Origin: Aurifilum marmelostoma
Taxonomy: Eukaryota; Ascomycota; Sordariomycetes; Diaporthales; Cryphonectriaceae
Length of the DNA stretch: 64,000 nt
Assembly (NCBI GenBank): GCA_027559495.1
Contig: JAMXSV010000017.1
Coordinates: 868,001 to 932,000, forward strand
Direction: 5' to 3'
The translations under genes were made by a program, and so were the position numbers. The notes beneath the pieces were generated by a model, which had not been told where the DNA came from, made no database searches, and saw nothing but the letters and a program-made list of their open reading frames with translations. Positions 36,778-49,080 of the stretch are shown here, piece after piece; position 1 is the first letter of the stretch; each line of letters opens with the position of its first letter.

Positions 36778-37742
36778 GAAGGACAAGTGCTCAGTCTTGA
36801 TCTCGGGCGGTCTCAGCTTTACCGATCTGGAGGTTCCCATAAAGCTGTTAGGTAGTCAGGGTTCTTTGCGATGGTTATTATTACATGCTCAGAGAGGAAA
36901 ATCAGCGATGGTTCGTTTTCCAAAATATCGAGGCATTCAAAATGTGGTTTGAATTGAAATCATTTCCAGGTTGCATCTGCCAAGGGTTGATCCGAGGACC
37001 GCCAGCTCGCCAGATGCGACCATGGGCTATTCTGTGTGCTTCCAAACTGCTTGCTTGTCACCGGCCCGATTCCCAGAGTCAAAGAAGGTACCGGTGGGTG
37101 TGTGCTCGCGAACGAATGGCTGTTTGTTGACACTCCATGACATGCAATGATAGCTCTTTGCTCTCCGGGATATATGCTCGCGCCGCCACAAGTCTCGAAT
37201 CAATCCTTCTTTGGACTCGCTTCTCCTAATCCCTCTCTCTCTCCCTCTCCTGTAACAAAGGGAGGCAAGAAAAAGAATGAAAGAAAAAGAACAGATGAAA
37301 GTAAAAGGACAAAAAAGGGGGGAAGACGTCCTGTTGGGTAGTAATTGTACAGTGCCGCTTTGTAGTAAGAAGATTATCCAAATAACGCCGAAGCCGATTG
37401 ACTCGTTGTGGTCCCTTTCCTGCCGGCCAGGCCAGTCTGATACACCCCTTCTTTATTTTATTTTGTTTCTCTGGGGATGCACCCTCCATCATCATTCAAT
37501 TCTTTCTCTTTATTTTTTTGTACCCTCTGGGTTCCCTCCAGCGCGAGATCGCGTCGTTCACCCCCTCATCATGATGTGGTTTCTTTTTATTCTCATCATC
37601 GCATGTTCGAGTGTGATTCTTACATGGACTCAGTCCAAGGCCTCCAGGGAACGAGTGAATGAATGGTTTGTGGGAAGGATCTGGTCCTTCTTGGTCATGA
37701 AGAAATTCTTGAGGTGATGCGTTTGGTGGCAGATTAGGAGAC
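36778..37742. other. Convergent intergenic region
   Basis: About 960 bases between the converging phosphatase and membrane-protein genes. T-rich and A-rich tracts fit 3' UTRs of both. No gene seen. Confidence 0.45.
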
Positions 37743-40092
37743 TTAGATCCAGTTAGCCTGCTCCTGGGTGGGCAAGGTCGTTGGTGCCGCCGCGGTTCCG
37801 GTCGGTCGTGGAGGTGCGTGGACGGGAGTAGGCGTGTTGAAGCCTACGCCCTTGGGGCTGGGCAGCTTCTTGACGGACGTCCCAGACGGACTCCCCTGCG
37901 AGAGGTTGTCCTCCTGGGGTCTATAGACGGTAGGGCTAAGTGTTGCCAGCCCCCCATCCTGCTCATCCTTGTTCTTGTCGCCACCTGCCCCTTGGGGGTT
38001 TCCAGCCGCCGACTTGGCGTCGCCCTCCTCCTGCTGAGACCCGTTGCTGGTAGCGGCGGCAGAAGAGCTCGGTGTAGGTGGCAGAGTCTTCATCCTCGCT
38101 TCCCAGAGAGACCGCCTCTTGGGTGGGTTCTCGAGGACAACGTCCACATTGTCGGAGGCCGAGGCCGATGGGGTCTGGATCTCGGCCTCGTTCAGAGGTG
38201 AGGACCGGGCAATGTGCAGTGGGGGCACGTCTGGCACCGGGGGAACGGCAGACACGACAGCCACCTCGGTGTCGGTGCTCTTGCGGGGCACGTAGTCGTC
38301 CATGTTGGAGAGGCGGATGCCGATCTGGACCGTGGCGGTGGAGACGATGGATGAGTCTCTCTTGTGGCTTCGGCCCATCCAGGGCTTGACGATTGGTGGT
38401 GGCTTCCACGTGTCCCTGGCCGGTTTCGATGACACGGGCGAGTATGTGGTCGCGGGCAGCACTGCAGCGGCAGCAGCTGGTGCCGTCGAGGAAGATGGCG
38501 GCGGTTCCTGAGCAGGATGGGGGAAGATGGAGTATGACTGCTTCCGGATCTGTGAGGGGGATACCTCGGAGGGCGCCTTGGTTGGCTCTGGATACTTGGG
38601 GTCTGCTGAGATGGAAAGCCTGGGCGACATTGCATGGCGGGCAGTGGATCCGTAGCCCTGAGGCGAAGCCAGGCTTCGTCCATCCTCGAGGGCGGCAGCG
38701 TGAAGCAGCGTTGTGGCGCTGTCGGCTCTGCCTCGGGTCTGGGTGCTGTTGACCGGCTGCAGCGAGTGATCCGAGTAGCGATGGCTGTCACGCGGATCTT
38801 GTCGGTCGTATACAGACTTCTGGTCGCAGTCACCCCACTTCTGACTGGCTGTGTTCTTGTTCTGTGACCGGAGGAACAGGTGCAGGCCTGTCACCATCAG
38901 GCCATTGACGTTGGAGACCACAGACGCAGCCATGGACAGGTTGAGAGTATCGAGGATGACCTTCTTTTGATTCAAGAAGGTGAGGCTGAAGAAGAACGGA
39001 ATGACGAAAGCCTTGTATGCACCAAGTCAGCTGATCGAGGTCTTTCCAAAAGTCGTCAGTAGTCGTTCCTCGGCCGTTGTTGCTTACATTTGAGAGGAAT
39101 CCAAGACACAGGTAGTAGATCATCCTCGACGCCGCCACCCTCTCCAGGGGATCCACCATGTGGCCCCTGTGCAACTGCAGGAAGATGGTCACGATGACAA
39201 CCAGCTGGAGCACCGTGATGCCCAGGAAGACCCCGAAGCATCCAACAGCATACTTGCGAACGAACCAGAAGAGAGATGCGAAGCAAAAGTCGTCGGTCTG
39301 GTCAACAGCGGCCACGATGAGCGCCGCGAGGAACAAGACGCCCACGGTGCCAAGACACTTTGCCACATTCCATCTTCCGCGTGGTGCAAACTGCGACCGG
39401 ATGCCCCGAACAGCTGTCTCGACCCCGAAAACTAAATGTATAGAAGGAACAAGGAAAAGAGCTGGGGATGGTACGTCAGCTAATGACTCTCTCTCTCTCT
39501 CTCTCTCTCTCGTGTCTCTCCGGCCACGCCGTCCACTGCTGATGAGAAGAGACAACTTACCGGGCAACACAAAAATTGCCGTAATAGTGCAACCTCTGCT
39601 CAGCAGGGCCTGTAAGCCAACCGACTGTGCGGCAGCAAAAATAGTACTTTGTATAGTAATGCCCAGCGACAGGACGAGAGGGAAGACCTCAACAGTGTGG
39701 ATGAAGAAGAGTCCAGAGGGTCTATAGAGTAAAGTAAACCACTGTCAGCAGCGGGAAAAGAAAAGAAGAAGAAGAAAAAAAAACCAACAGCTTTCTACTG
39801 CTCGCTCCGGCAACAAGAGAACTTACGGTCCGGACATCCTCCTCTGCATCCTCTTCTTGTAGGCCCGGCAGCCAATTATTATGCCCATCGCCGTAGCAAA
39901 CGCAGCCAGCGCATTGAAAGAAGCCAAGATGACGGTCGATGTTCGGATGGATTTCGACGCGGCAAACTGGAGGGCGTTGGAGATCTCGGCGGCGGCGGTC
40001 GCGTTCGAGGTCGTGGCGAGCTGGGAGTAGGTCGCCCCCGTGTCCGACGTCTCCTCCGCCTGTGCGATCGTCCATCCCTCGGTCGAAGCCAT
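37743..40092 (-). CDS. Orphan multi-pass (about seven-helix) membrane protein with long cytosolic tail
   Basis: Four exons: 39827-40092, 39561-39721, 39088-39431 and 37743-39011. Introns are 105, 129 and 76 nt; 679 residues with continuous frame. The first roughly 280 residues hold about seven hydrophobic segments, including a first helix at STVILASFNALAAFATAMG and others at VEVFPLVLSLGITIQ, KCLGTVGVLFLAALIVA, FGVFLGITVLQLVVIV and AFVIPFFFSLTFL. The remaining roughly 400 residues are Ser/Pro/Thr-rich and low in complexity. The layout is that of fungal GPCR-like receptors or transport regulators, but I do not recognise the family and no ligand-binding motif is visible. The second intron carries a CT/GA microsatellite at 39488-39511. 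The start was chosen as the first in-frame ATG of exon 1. Confidence 0.75.
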
Positions 40093-41650
40093 ATTGTTCC
40101 GGTGTCGAGCTCTCTCGGAGGCCCGAACTCTGGTGGAGGTTGGTCTCTTGACCTCGGAAAGAGGTGGGTGATGGGCGAAAAACCGCGCGAGTCTCCCCGG
40201 ATGACCCGCTAATGTGTCGACATTGGAAGTGAAGGTTGGTAGACGTGAGAATACGTGTACAAGGAAGAGGGGTAAGGAGATGAAGAAGCAAACAACAACC
40301 ACAAAACAAGAAAAAGAAAGAAGAGATTAACGATCGAAACCGCCGTCAAGGCATAGTCGGAGAAGGGAAGAAAAGAGAACGTGGTAGAGGTCCTGGGGCG
40401 ATGATAATGGATTGTCGCCCAGGGGTTTGTCTCTCTACCACACTTGCAGGGGACCTTAGTATGGATAAGTCGAAACAGACCCTGACCTATTCTGGCAACA
40501 AGAAGGAAAAAATAAAGCTCTTGAGAGGTGTGTGTGTGGGGGGGGGGGAGGGGAGGGTGGAGGACACGAGAGGCGAGGAGAGAAACGACATGCGCGGGTG
40601 GGTTCTCGACGGGACAGACTAGGTTTGGGCCCTTGACTATGCCATACGGACAACGCATGGTCGGTCCATAAAAAGACTGGCTGCTCACAGGCCGGGCGGC
40701 GTAGATGTAAGGAGCCAGAGTCTGGTACTGGCAGACATGAGGGGTTCTCTGCAGCCATGACGAGGCTTGACGAGGGTCCCCTTCCCCCCGGGCGCGGACA
40801 GGTGCGGAGCCGGGCCAGGGTTTCGATAAAGTCGTGGTGCCGCCGCCGCCACCACCACCACCACCACCACCTGGCAACAGGCCCTTGCTCCTCACCATCT
40901 GTTCAAGCCACAGGCCAGGCCTGGAGCCGATCAGGATGCCCTTTCATCAGAGCTTCGAGTCGAGTACTCGGAAATCCTTCCTCAGGACGGTTAGCCTGTG
41001 CATGTCAACCCTACCCTCTCTGAGGAACTCCACACTCTCTTTTGACTTTTTTGCTCATGCTGCACACGATCCTGCCGCTCTGGCCTCGAGGCCGCAGGCT
41101 GTGGGAACCCGACCCCAGACCAGGGGTCAGGCAGGGGAAGAGATAGGCATGTGAGCAGCAGAGCGCTGATTGGGAGATGCAGCCATGGCCAGGGAGCTCA
41201 ATCCTACCTACAGGGCTGTACCATAGTCATAGTATCAAGCATCCAGCCGACTCGATAAGGTTCAAGAACCGACCGGAGACTTCCACCTATTGCTTGTCTT
41301 CAAGAATCATGGCTGCCAAACCAGTACCACTCACATGCGATAGGCCGCCCCAGCCAAGGTGGGATGAAGCCCAATGCTCACCGTGACAGGTCCACGTAAG
41401 TGTTTAGCCTCGGAGACGTCGAGGACGAGGATAAGATTAGAAAGACACACACACACACTCAGAAAGAGACGAATCGCAACTCGTTACCAAACTCCAAAGG
41501 AGGGGGAGGGGGCGGGTAAGGCTGGCCGTACACCTCTAGGTTTCCGTTCAGACGCGGCCAACACACAAATCAGGAGGCTGGCTTGTCACACAAGAGCAAG
41601 AGGGAGTCGAGAGGCGTTCAGGCATATACACTGTCGAGTTTGCGCGCGCC

Positions 41651-41674
41651 TGTGTGTGTGTGTGTGTGTGTGTG
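41651..41674. repeat. (TG)12 dinucleotide repeat
   Basis: Twenty-four bases of perfect TG repeat in non-coding DNA. Confidence 0.9.
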
Positions 41675-42786
41675 ATTGGCGTGTGGCGTGGTAACAGCAT
41701 TGAGGGTGGTGGGAGGTGAGGCAGTCATGACACACGCCTGGGTTTCGCAGTTGAGCAAGTCATGTAGCAGGGTGACATGGGGGTGCCCCCCTGGCCCCTG
41801 TACTGACTGCACCGGGTGCGGACGTTGAATTTGAGTGATGAGGCTCACAGCTTCTAGTCCCGCCAGGGCTAGTTTGCCCCACCTGCCCTGAGGACGGATC
41901 GAGTTGCTGCCGGTGGCTTGTCGCAACGTCAAGTGTCGGAACCCCGCCCAGGGAAGGGAAACCCACCTCCACAGCTACGCCCACGCACGACGTCAACCTG
42001 TCAAGCCCCATGGCCAGGAAACCCCGCGTCTGTTACGTCTTGGGTGAGGTACTACGGCGCCCTCCTGTTCGCCAGGATGGAGCCTACAGGCCGCAAATGT
42101 GTTAGCGCACGCCGCCGCCGTGGTTTTCCTCGCGTGTCGATATTCTCCGACCAGACAGACAGCTGCACATGACGAAGAGGGTCTGGAACCTCCCCTCTGG
42201 CTGCTTGGCTCTCGAGCCGAGTCACAACATGGCGCGATTCGATTGAGTAGCCGGCCGCAGAGATGGGAGTCATGCTGGTTGGTTGTGGTGGGTTCCAAGG
42301 TGGCGGGCAGCCCAAGTTTGCCTCCAACCTACCAGCTACGCACTGATCTGCTGTACCCTTGTGGGTAGATCAGGTTGGCCCATCCTTCCATGCAGCACAC
42401 TGCATCATTGCATCTGCGCATTTGTCATGGTTTGGACAGCTTTTGAGGGGTTCTGCGGATAGGATCCGGCCCGAAGGCTTGCCCAGGCGCACTGCCTCCT
42501 CCGCAACACGCCCTCTTCCTCGAGGCTTACCTAACGGCCCACGGGTTACCTTTCGAAGAGTCGACCTCTTGATACGACAGGCTGTGCATAATTCTGTCCA
42601 GCAATCCCCTGCCATGCTTCGTTGAGAGCCTGCTCGCAAGGTGCACAGTTCATTCAACAGGAGCAGCATATCGCGAAGGAGAAAGCCCTTACACACGGCC
42701 CTTTGTCCGTCCAGAGAGCATGTGAAATGCAGCCATGCCGCCTTCAGGCCTGCAGGGATTACCCCACGTCAAGCTTTGGTATCGAA

Positions 42787-42812
42787 GCACCCCTTGTTTG
42801 AGCAAGGGGTGC
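42787..42812. repeat. Perfect 10-bp inverted repeat with 6-base loop
   Basis: GCACCCCTTG and CAAGGGGTGC are exact complements separated by TTTGAG. No T-run follows and no gene is adjacent, so its role, if any, is unknown. Confidence 0.7.
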
Positions 42813-45800
42813 CTGGGCCATCATAGGCCGGTCATCCAGCGTATCAAGCGACGCCGGGTTGAAGAGCATTGCTGGGCAGTAATAACCATTACTTGCAGCC
42901 CATCTTCAGCCCAAGTGAACCTCTTGACAACGGATTCGGCATGGGAATCTCTCGTCAACCTTTTGGATCTGCTCATCAGAATCTGGCTATAGGGTCCATG
43001 TGGTCGGGTCATTATCGCTCAGCTAGCAAGGCCTAGACGTGTCTGGCGGCCGAGAAATCGGCCTCTCCGTACGCCCTACGGACATTTACCACGGGCCGCC
43101 CCTGCAGACCTCAGACATGTTTATACCCCCCCTCCCCCCATCGCTTGCAAGGAAGGAGGGATGTGAAGTGAATATGGACATGGGCCGCCATCATCCACTG
43201 AACCATCCCTCCTCTCTGCCACTCCCCCTAATCCTAGCCGGGACTAGAAATCTCCTCCGCTACAGCCCTACCCATTGCTAAGTTGCCTCACGATGCATGC
43301 ATGCGGGACAGTCAAAGCAACCCAAGTATGGCTAAACACCCGAACAGAGAGCGGGAGCCCTCGAGGTTCCCGCCGTGGAAGCATCGTCATCCGAAGCTCG
43401 CGGCCCCCTAGCTCGTAACTGAGCCCGCCTCCTCCATGGCATGGCAGGATCAGAGCATGCATGACTCTTCGCCACCGTTTCCTGATGCTGACGAAATAGC
43501 ACGTAACCCACGGGACGGCGTACTCGTCATGCGAGAAACCCCCTTGAACAATGCTGGAGAGGAGGTTTCCTGGGCCAGTAGCTCCCCCCTCTTGGGGCCC
43601 TGGGGGAGGCCGACGTACCGGAAATTTTGCTCGGTAGGGCTTTCCAGACTCTGTGTCTCCGAGGAGATACCACCAGACCTGTCGAGCCAAGAGCTTTCTC
43701 CGAAAAGCTTGAGCTCAGATTCAGGGCTCGTGAGGGGTTGGACTGGAGGCGAGGAGCCACTTTTCATTTATCTCAGACAACATCCGCTTGTCAACCGTTC
43801 TCACCAATTCTCCGGCAGATGGCCAGCTTTCGACCCCAGATGGCCTTCTGCGTGGGGGGCAGCAGTAGCAGCAGCAGCAGCAGCACTACGATCATGACAG
43901 CCTTGAGTATGGCCTCGACATCAGCGTAGGCGCATTTGCTTCTTTCAGTTGTCCTCGTCTGAACTCGAGGCAGATCTTTAGTGATGGTCTTTCAGAGATC
44001 GGCTTTTTTTTTTTAGACAGGGACTAGAGAACAAGCAGGGTATCTTTGCACCTGCATCACTCCGAGATTCCCTTCATATCGGCGTATCGCGAGCATATTC
44101 GGAGCTTGGGAGCCCTGGTGCCATTGAGAGTCGCAGCCGCTGTGCTCTCGCCTCAAAGCTTTCAAACATTGACCGAAGTCCAGTTTCTCGCCAGAAAATT
44201 TCACATGTCTCTTTTTTTTGACATGAAGTTGCTTCGCTTTGAACAATACAAGGCGCCAATATGATCAGCCACTCATAAACACAAGGCGCAAATCGTTTCA
44301 CCAGAGAACCGGACCTTTACGCCATAGAAGTGACTCACACAGAGTCGATTTTCATCTCATCACCGTCCTATTCAATCAGAGAAGAAGATCACCACCTGGA
44401 CACGGAGTAGATCCCGCCTTTTGTCTTTCCCCACTGTGATGCGCTACAACATGTGTGATCTGCGGACGCTTTTCTCGACGGATCCTGCTCCGCTGCCCAT
44501 GAATTACTGCAGCGACGAATAGACACGAGAACACGAGATTTCAAGTCAATCTCGCAGGTCATTCTATCTGGTCCAAAAGATTCCAACCACAGATTCTGTT
44601 TGTCTTTGCAAGGATCACCTCAAGCTCGGTTCTAGAACAACAAGCGGCCAGCGCATCCCACCAAAGGGCCTGCAAGCGAACCGGCCATGTGAACGCAGTC
44701 GCTGTTTCGTTTCATATGCCCGGCCGGCGACCCTATGAGGTGTCGGTATGCCTTCCAAGCCCCCATCAGCTCGCACGCATCTCAAACGCGTAACCTACCA
44801 GCCAAGGAGAGAGATTTGATTTGGCTTTGGTATCTCCTAAGATCATCACCACCATCTCCATGGGTTCCCCGTGGTGCTCGGCATGAGATAGAGTGCCCCT
44901 GAGGTGCTGGATGGGTGGCGGAAAAGGCACAGCTCTGACTTGTCTACCCCGTGCTGGGGCCATTATGCATCAACTAACCAACAACATAAGCTAGAGAGGG
45001 AAGAGAAGGAAAATAAAGTAGAAGAAGGATAATCCCCAAAGCCTAAGCCTATGAAATGCCAGGTTCAACCCACGAGCCAGCCCCGGTAGCGGGGGTGGTC
45101 CCCCCTCGTGGGCATACGACACCCGGAACAGAAACAAGAGACCCTGAAGAATAATGCAACCGGAAGGAACAGGCCGGGTGGGCTTTTCTCTCGAAGTATA
45201 AAACATAGCGCGAGTTGTGCAAGGAGGGAATAAAGGCCTACGTGGGAGTGGAGGCGTTCATGCAAGTCCGGCACATCAACCACCCCCTCTGGAGCAATGC
45301 GCGGGCTGGGTGGGCTGGAGCCATGAGTCGCGCGCCCTCCTGCACTACACACAGATGTTTCGACAATGCCCGAGGATGAGGAGGGAGCAAAGGAGAATCG
45401 GGAAGGCATATCAGTGACTCGAGGTTAGCCTTGCGCGAGAGCCTCCGGACGGAAGGGTGGTGGATGGCATGCAGATAATTACAGAGCATAGTAAGTGGCA
45501 GCAGCAATTCCGGCAGGTCGGGGTACCGCATCCGCGACGCCTGCGCCACCTCCTCATCCTTATCTAGCAGTGAGGGTGATAGGAAGGAAATGGGCATTTA
45601 TCACGGAAGGAGAGGCACTTAAACAGCGAGAATCGAGGCCCGAGTTACCGTGTACGCTGTGCATACGTACCGCACAAAGCTCGTGAGCCCGACCAGTCTC
45701 ACGAACACGGAGGAAACAATGTGACAACCTCCAACTCTGAAGCATGACATAGGCGCGGGATGGGAATGCCGAGCGCCATAGACTGCTTGACAGGTCATCG

Positions 45801-46752
45801 TCGAGGAGAGATGGCCTCCACCAGAACAATTCCAGCCGCACGTCGCGGTGCAATGCAACGTCCCTTCGGCTACTTATCCGAGCCGTGTGAGCCAGTACGA
45901 GAGAGGATGAATCATGCCGCAAGCCCGAGCAGCATGTTCAAATTGGCTGAACATCATCCTCCTGTTTCCCTATCAGCAGTAAGCGAATCGAGGGCAGAAG
46001 GAGAATTGACATATTCAGGATGCGGATTGCGGATGTCCCGGCCTCCCCCCCCCTTCTCCTACCTCCGTGCAACCCACCTGAGACAGCCACAATTCTTCTA
46101 GTAATCGCAGGAAGGGGCAAGCCAACGGCTCGGAGAATTTGTATACATCCGCACACTTTCCTGCATCTGCCACGAGATGACATGATTTATTCGTCCCGGC
46201 TCGGAAGGACTCGATACTTGAGTGGAAGACGATGGCCGGTCATCCTTACAAGACCAGCATCTTATCGCCCGTGTGGAAGACGCGCGGATTTATGACGACT
46301 TGGCGTGGCGATAGCTCTCACTTGTCATCTCGGTCTGTCATCTCCATAGCAGTAAGTACCGTGACAAGATAATTTGTTCGTAAGAGGATGATACTCATTT
46401 TCATTTCATATTTACCCTTTTGATGTGGGCGTTGTTAAGCGACATGCGTTGTCGACATGGCGAAGAAATCGCCTCGAGAAAAATATCTAGTCTGCATGAT
46501 TTCAAAATCACACGTGCAATGCCTGCTGTACAAGTTTTGATCAAGAGCGGCCGAATCACAAATACCGACCCGTCGTCATATCTTTCATGAAGAACCCAAT
46601 TTCCAGAACATATCAGTCGTTCATAATGAATTGAACACCTCCCTGCCCCTTCCCACCCCGCTGGGCATCGGGCCTTGGTCCCCAGGCCCAATGACATGGT
46701 GCTGTTGTCTGTTCAAGCAGCACGAGTCCATGGCTGCTCACACAATGACGAT

Positions 46753-47853
46753 CTACTTGGATTTCTTGACAGCCGTCTTGGCACTCTGCGCCTGGAAGGC
46801 CGCCGAGAAGGCGTTCCAGCTGACGTAGATGGCGTAGATCGGGATGAACACCCACAGCATGTTGAAGAAGACCAGGTACAACCACATGTAGACGAAGTTG
46901 CTCCCATCCAGCCACTGATTACCCGTCAGCCACTCGGGGCAGAACGTCATGAAACCTAAGGAGCGGCAGGGGGGTTTTGAAGGTCAGCTTGGGAACCAAG
47001 AACAATTTCTCATTCGTTCCTATTAGGAGGGCTTTGCTCACCTCCATAGAGCTCAGCCGTAGCGATAATGGTCATGATGATGTTGGATCTTGGGTTCTTT
47101 TTGGCGATGTCGTAGCAAACGAGGCATGCTAGCGGCCCGACGACGAGCACCGTCAGGAGCTCAAGGCTGATCACGCCCTGTATAATGCCATGAGCTGTTA
47201 GCACCTTGCTCAACCAGTTTTGTTTGATTCTTCCTTCTCTTGTTGCGATTATGTCCCTCTTCCCACAGCAGCCCTTGTAGTATGCACATGATCGTCGCCA
47301 AGAAAACGTACAGTATCCGCACCAGCCCATCTCTTGTCAGCCTTCGCATAGACCATCCACAGCTGGGCAAAGGGGTTGTCACCACCAGCCTGCGCGCCCC
47401 AGATGCGGTCGTCGTGTCCGAGGTATCCGCGCGGCGTAGGATAGGCGGTCAGCGCCTCGCGGGCGCTGATCTGATCGGGGGATTTCCAGCTGAAGAAGCA
47501 CTACAGGAATGGAAGGAACAGAAGAAGTCAGCACACCAGCTCCGACATGTTACAAGAGTAGTCTGTCGCCGCCGTGTCAAGGGGGCAAAGACCAAGGATT
47601 GAAGGGGGGGTTGTAAGGAGGTCTGGCTGACGTGGTACAGGAAGCTCCCTTCGAGGAAGAAATGGATCCCAGCGTCAAATAGATGCCAGATGAAGAGGAA
47701 TCGGTAGCTGCCAGGCGTGGTCGGAGACAGGGCCTTGAGAGACGTTCCGTAGGCGACAGCTAGGATAGCGACCGTCGACGCCAGAGATACCAAGGTTGTC
47801 GTGTCGAACAGATCTGGGGGCAGGCCAGAGCTCGTCGCAGTGTTAGAGGCCAT
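46753..47853 (-). CDS. EBP/EXPERA-domain protein (emopamil-binding, sterol-isomerase-like)
   Basis: Four exons, 47632-47853, 47312-47500, 47042-47177 and 46753-46955; introns of 131, 134 and 86 nt; 249 residues. Four to five hydrophobic segments match the EXPERA fold. Conserved polar residues sit within them: FLFIWHLFDAGIHFFLEGSFLY in the second helix and AKADKRWAGAD after the second exon. The third exon has GVISLELLTVLVVGP and the fourth has FVYMWLYLVFFN. Human EBP is a delta8-delta7 sterol isomerase of the ER, using His and Glu residues in these helices. Fungal ergosterol synthesis normally uses the unrelated ERG2, so the substrate here is uncertain. The C-terminus is Lys-rich (VKKSK), compatible with ER retention. 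It is on the same strand as grg-1, 705 bases downstream of it. Confidence 0.87.
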
Positions 47854-48558
47854 CGTGACGCGCCGAGTACGTCTCTTGAAATATTGAAGCCGGTGTTGAA
47901 AGTTTTAGTGAGCGTGATCCCTTGACGCTGCCTGTCGAGATGATATTTCTGATGATTTTAGTGTTGTACAGCATATTCAAGCTTGACCTCACCGTCGCGG
48001 AGGCCTGAAGGTCGAGGGCCCACTGGAGCAGCGGGAGGATCCAGCTCTGAAACCAGGGGTCCGTGCACCGACCCAGAGTTTCAATACAACCTCGTGGAAG
48101 TGCCCAAATGATCGCTTTCGAATTTGAATTTATGAACAATTTGACAGCTGCAGCTGCTTGCAAGCTCAAGCTGGCAAAGTCGTCGTGATCTTCGAAACCG
48201 AAAGCGGGAGGTTGTGTGCTTTGCTTCGGACTGTCTTCCAAGTGGGCGAACCTCTTCCACCATTGTGGTGGTCCTAAGCCAGTCCTTCGCGACACGATAC
48301 AGTAAGGAGTTCAATGTACATCAAGACGTGATCACTGCTAAGAATTGCCAATATTTGTTTCAAGTAGTTGATTCTCGAGTCTAGGTTAACTGTCCTAGGG
48401 GTATGCTGCGAAAATCCATGTCCATCCCGCTACTGAACTACCCGCCATCATGCCAGAGCCGTTCCACTCCATTGGGCCATGATGGCCGAGAAAAAAATCA
48501 TGCCGACGACGCCAAACATTCCAGATTCATCTCTTGGGTATCCGAAGTGAGAAACCAC
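47854..48558. other. Spacer between grg-1 and the EBP gene
   Basis: Holds the 3' UTR of grg-1 and the promoter of the EBP gene. A 150-codon open frame here (47843-48295, minus) overlaps the EBP start and shows no domain; I regard it as fortuitous. Confidence 0.4.
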
Positions 48559-48935
48559 TTAGTGAGTGGCCTTCTGCTTGTTGGACTCGGCAGAAGCCTT
48601 GTCCTTGTGCTGTGGTTGGGCAGAGGCGTCAGTACGTGATGCAGGTGTAGGCGGGGTTGTGATGCTCGAGCTGCTGGTGCTAGCTTACCTCGTCAATGGA
48701 GTCACCAATGTAGTCCTTGCCGGCCTTGGCGCGGTCAGTGATGCCGACGTTGCTGTCCTTGGCGACCTCCTTGTTGGTCTCCTTGGAGGCAGAGTTGGTG
48801 AGCTCAGAGGCCTTGTCTATAACGGTGCAAGTCAGTATTGGTGAATGCGAGAGTACAATGCCCGACGCGGTGGCCTTTCGAGAAGGTATATAACATACCA
48901 GAGACGTAGTTGGCGGTGTTCTTGATGGTATCCAT
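48559..48935 (-). CDS. grg-1: Glucose-repressible / clock-controlled small protein GRG-1 (CCG-1)
   Basis: Three small exons, 48899-48935, 48689-48816 and 48559-48609; introns of 82 and 79 nt; 71 residues, the same length as Neurospora GRG-1/CCG-1. It starts MDTIKNTANYVS and continues with DKASELTNSASKETNKEVAK, then a final exon encoding HKDKASAESNKQKATH. The protein is small, hydrophilic, Lys/Ala/Glu-rich and without Cys, like stress-induced LEA-type proteins. In Neurospora the gene is among the most abundant transcripts. It rises on glucose starvation and stress and is clock-controlled; the biochemical role is unknown. None of the exons is long enough to stand out as an ORF on its own; the model rests on matching splice sites and family identity. 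Confidence 0.9.
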
Positions 48936-49080
48936 TGTGGTGGTTGGGGTTGGGTTGGATGAAAAGTTGTTGGGTTGCTTTGGTTTGATGTTGATGAAGT
49001 GATTCTTTGAGGTGCTTGTTGTTGATGGGAGAAGAAAGTTGGGCAGTTGAAGGGGAGACTCGAGAGGTTTAAGTAGTAAA
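48936..49080 (-). promoter_or_regulatory. grg-1: grg-1 5' leader and proximal promoter
   Basis: Reading on the minus strand, roughly 100 bases before the ATG form a CAAC/CAAA-rich, G-poor leader, as in highly expressed fungal genes. Upstream lies a CCCCT/AGGGG element (49051-49055), which matches the stress-response element core, and a TACTTAAAC stretch at about 49069-49077 that may serve as a TATA-like site. Sites are seen; function is inferred. Confidence 0.45.

Larger units (their letters stand above)
40093..46752. other. About 6.7 kb with no supportable gene
   Basis: Open frames are short and show no domains. Contents are a (CCG)4(CCA)7 tract near 40840-40871, a (TG)12 repeat at 41651-41674, a perfect 10-bp hairpin at 42787-42812, an AGC tract near 43861-43884 and a T-run near 44005. 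The first few hundred bases should be the promoter of the membrane-protein gene; the last few hundred contain the 3' end of the EBP transcript. Confidence 0.5.

Noticed and set aside
39158..39727. 189-codon plus-strand frame opposite the orphan membrane protein
   Set aside because: It is antisense to three exons of a well-supported spliced gene and shows no domain.
47843..48295. 150-codon open frame on the minus strand upstream of the EBP gene
   Set aside because: It overlaps the EBP start codon, has no recognisable domain and lies in the expected promoter/leader.
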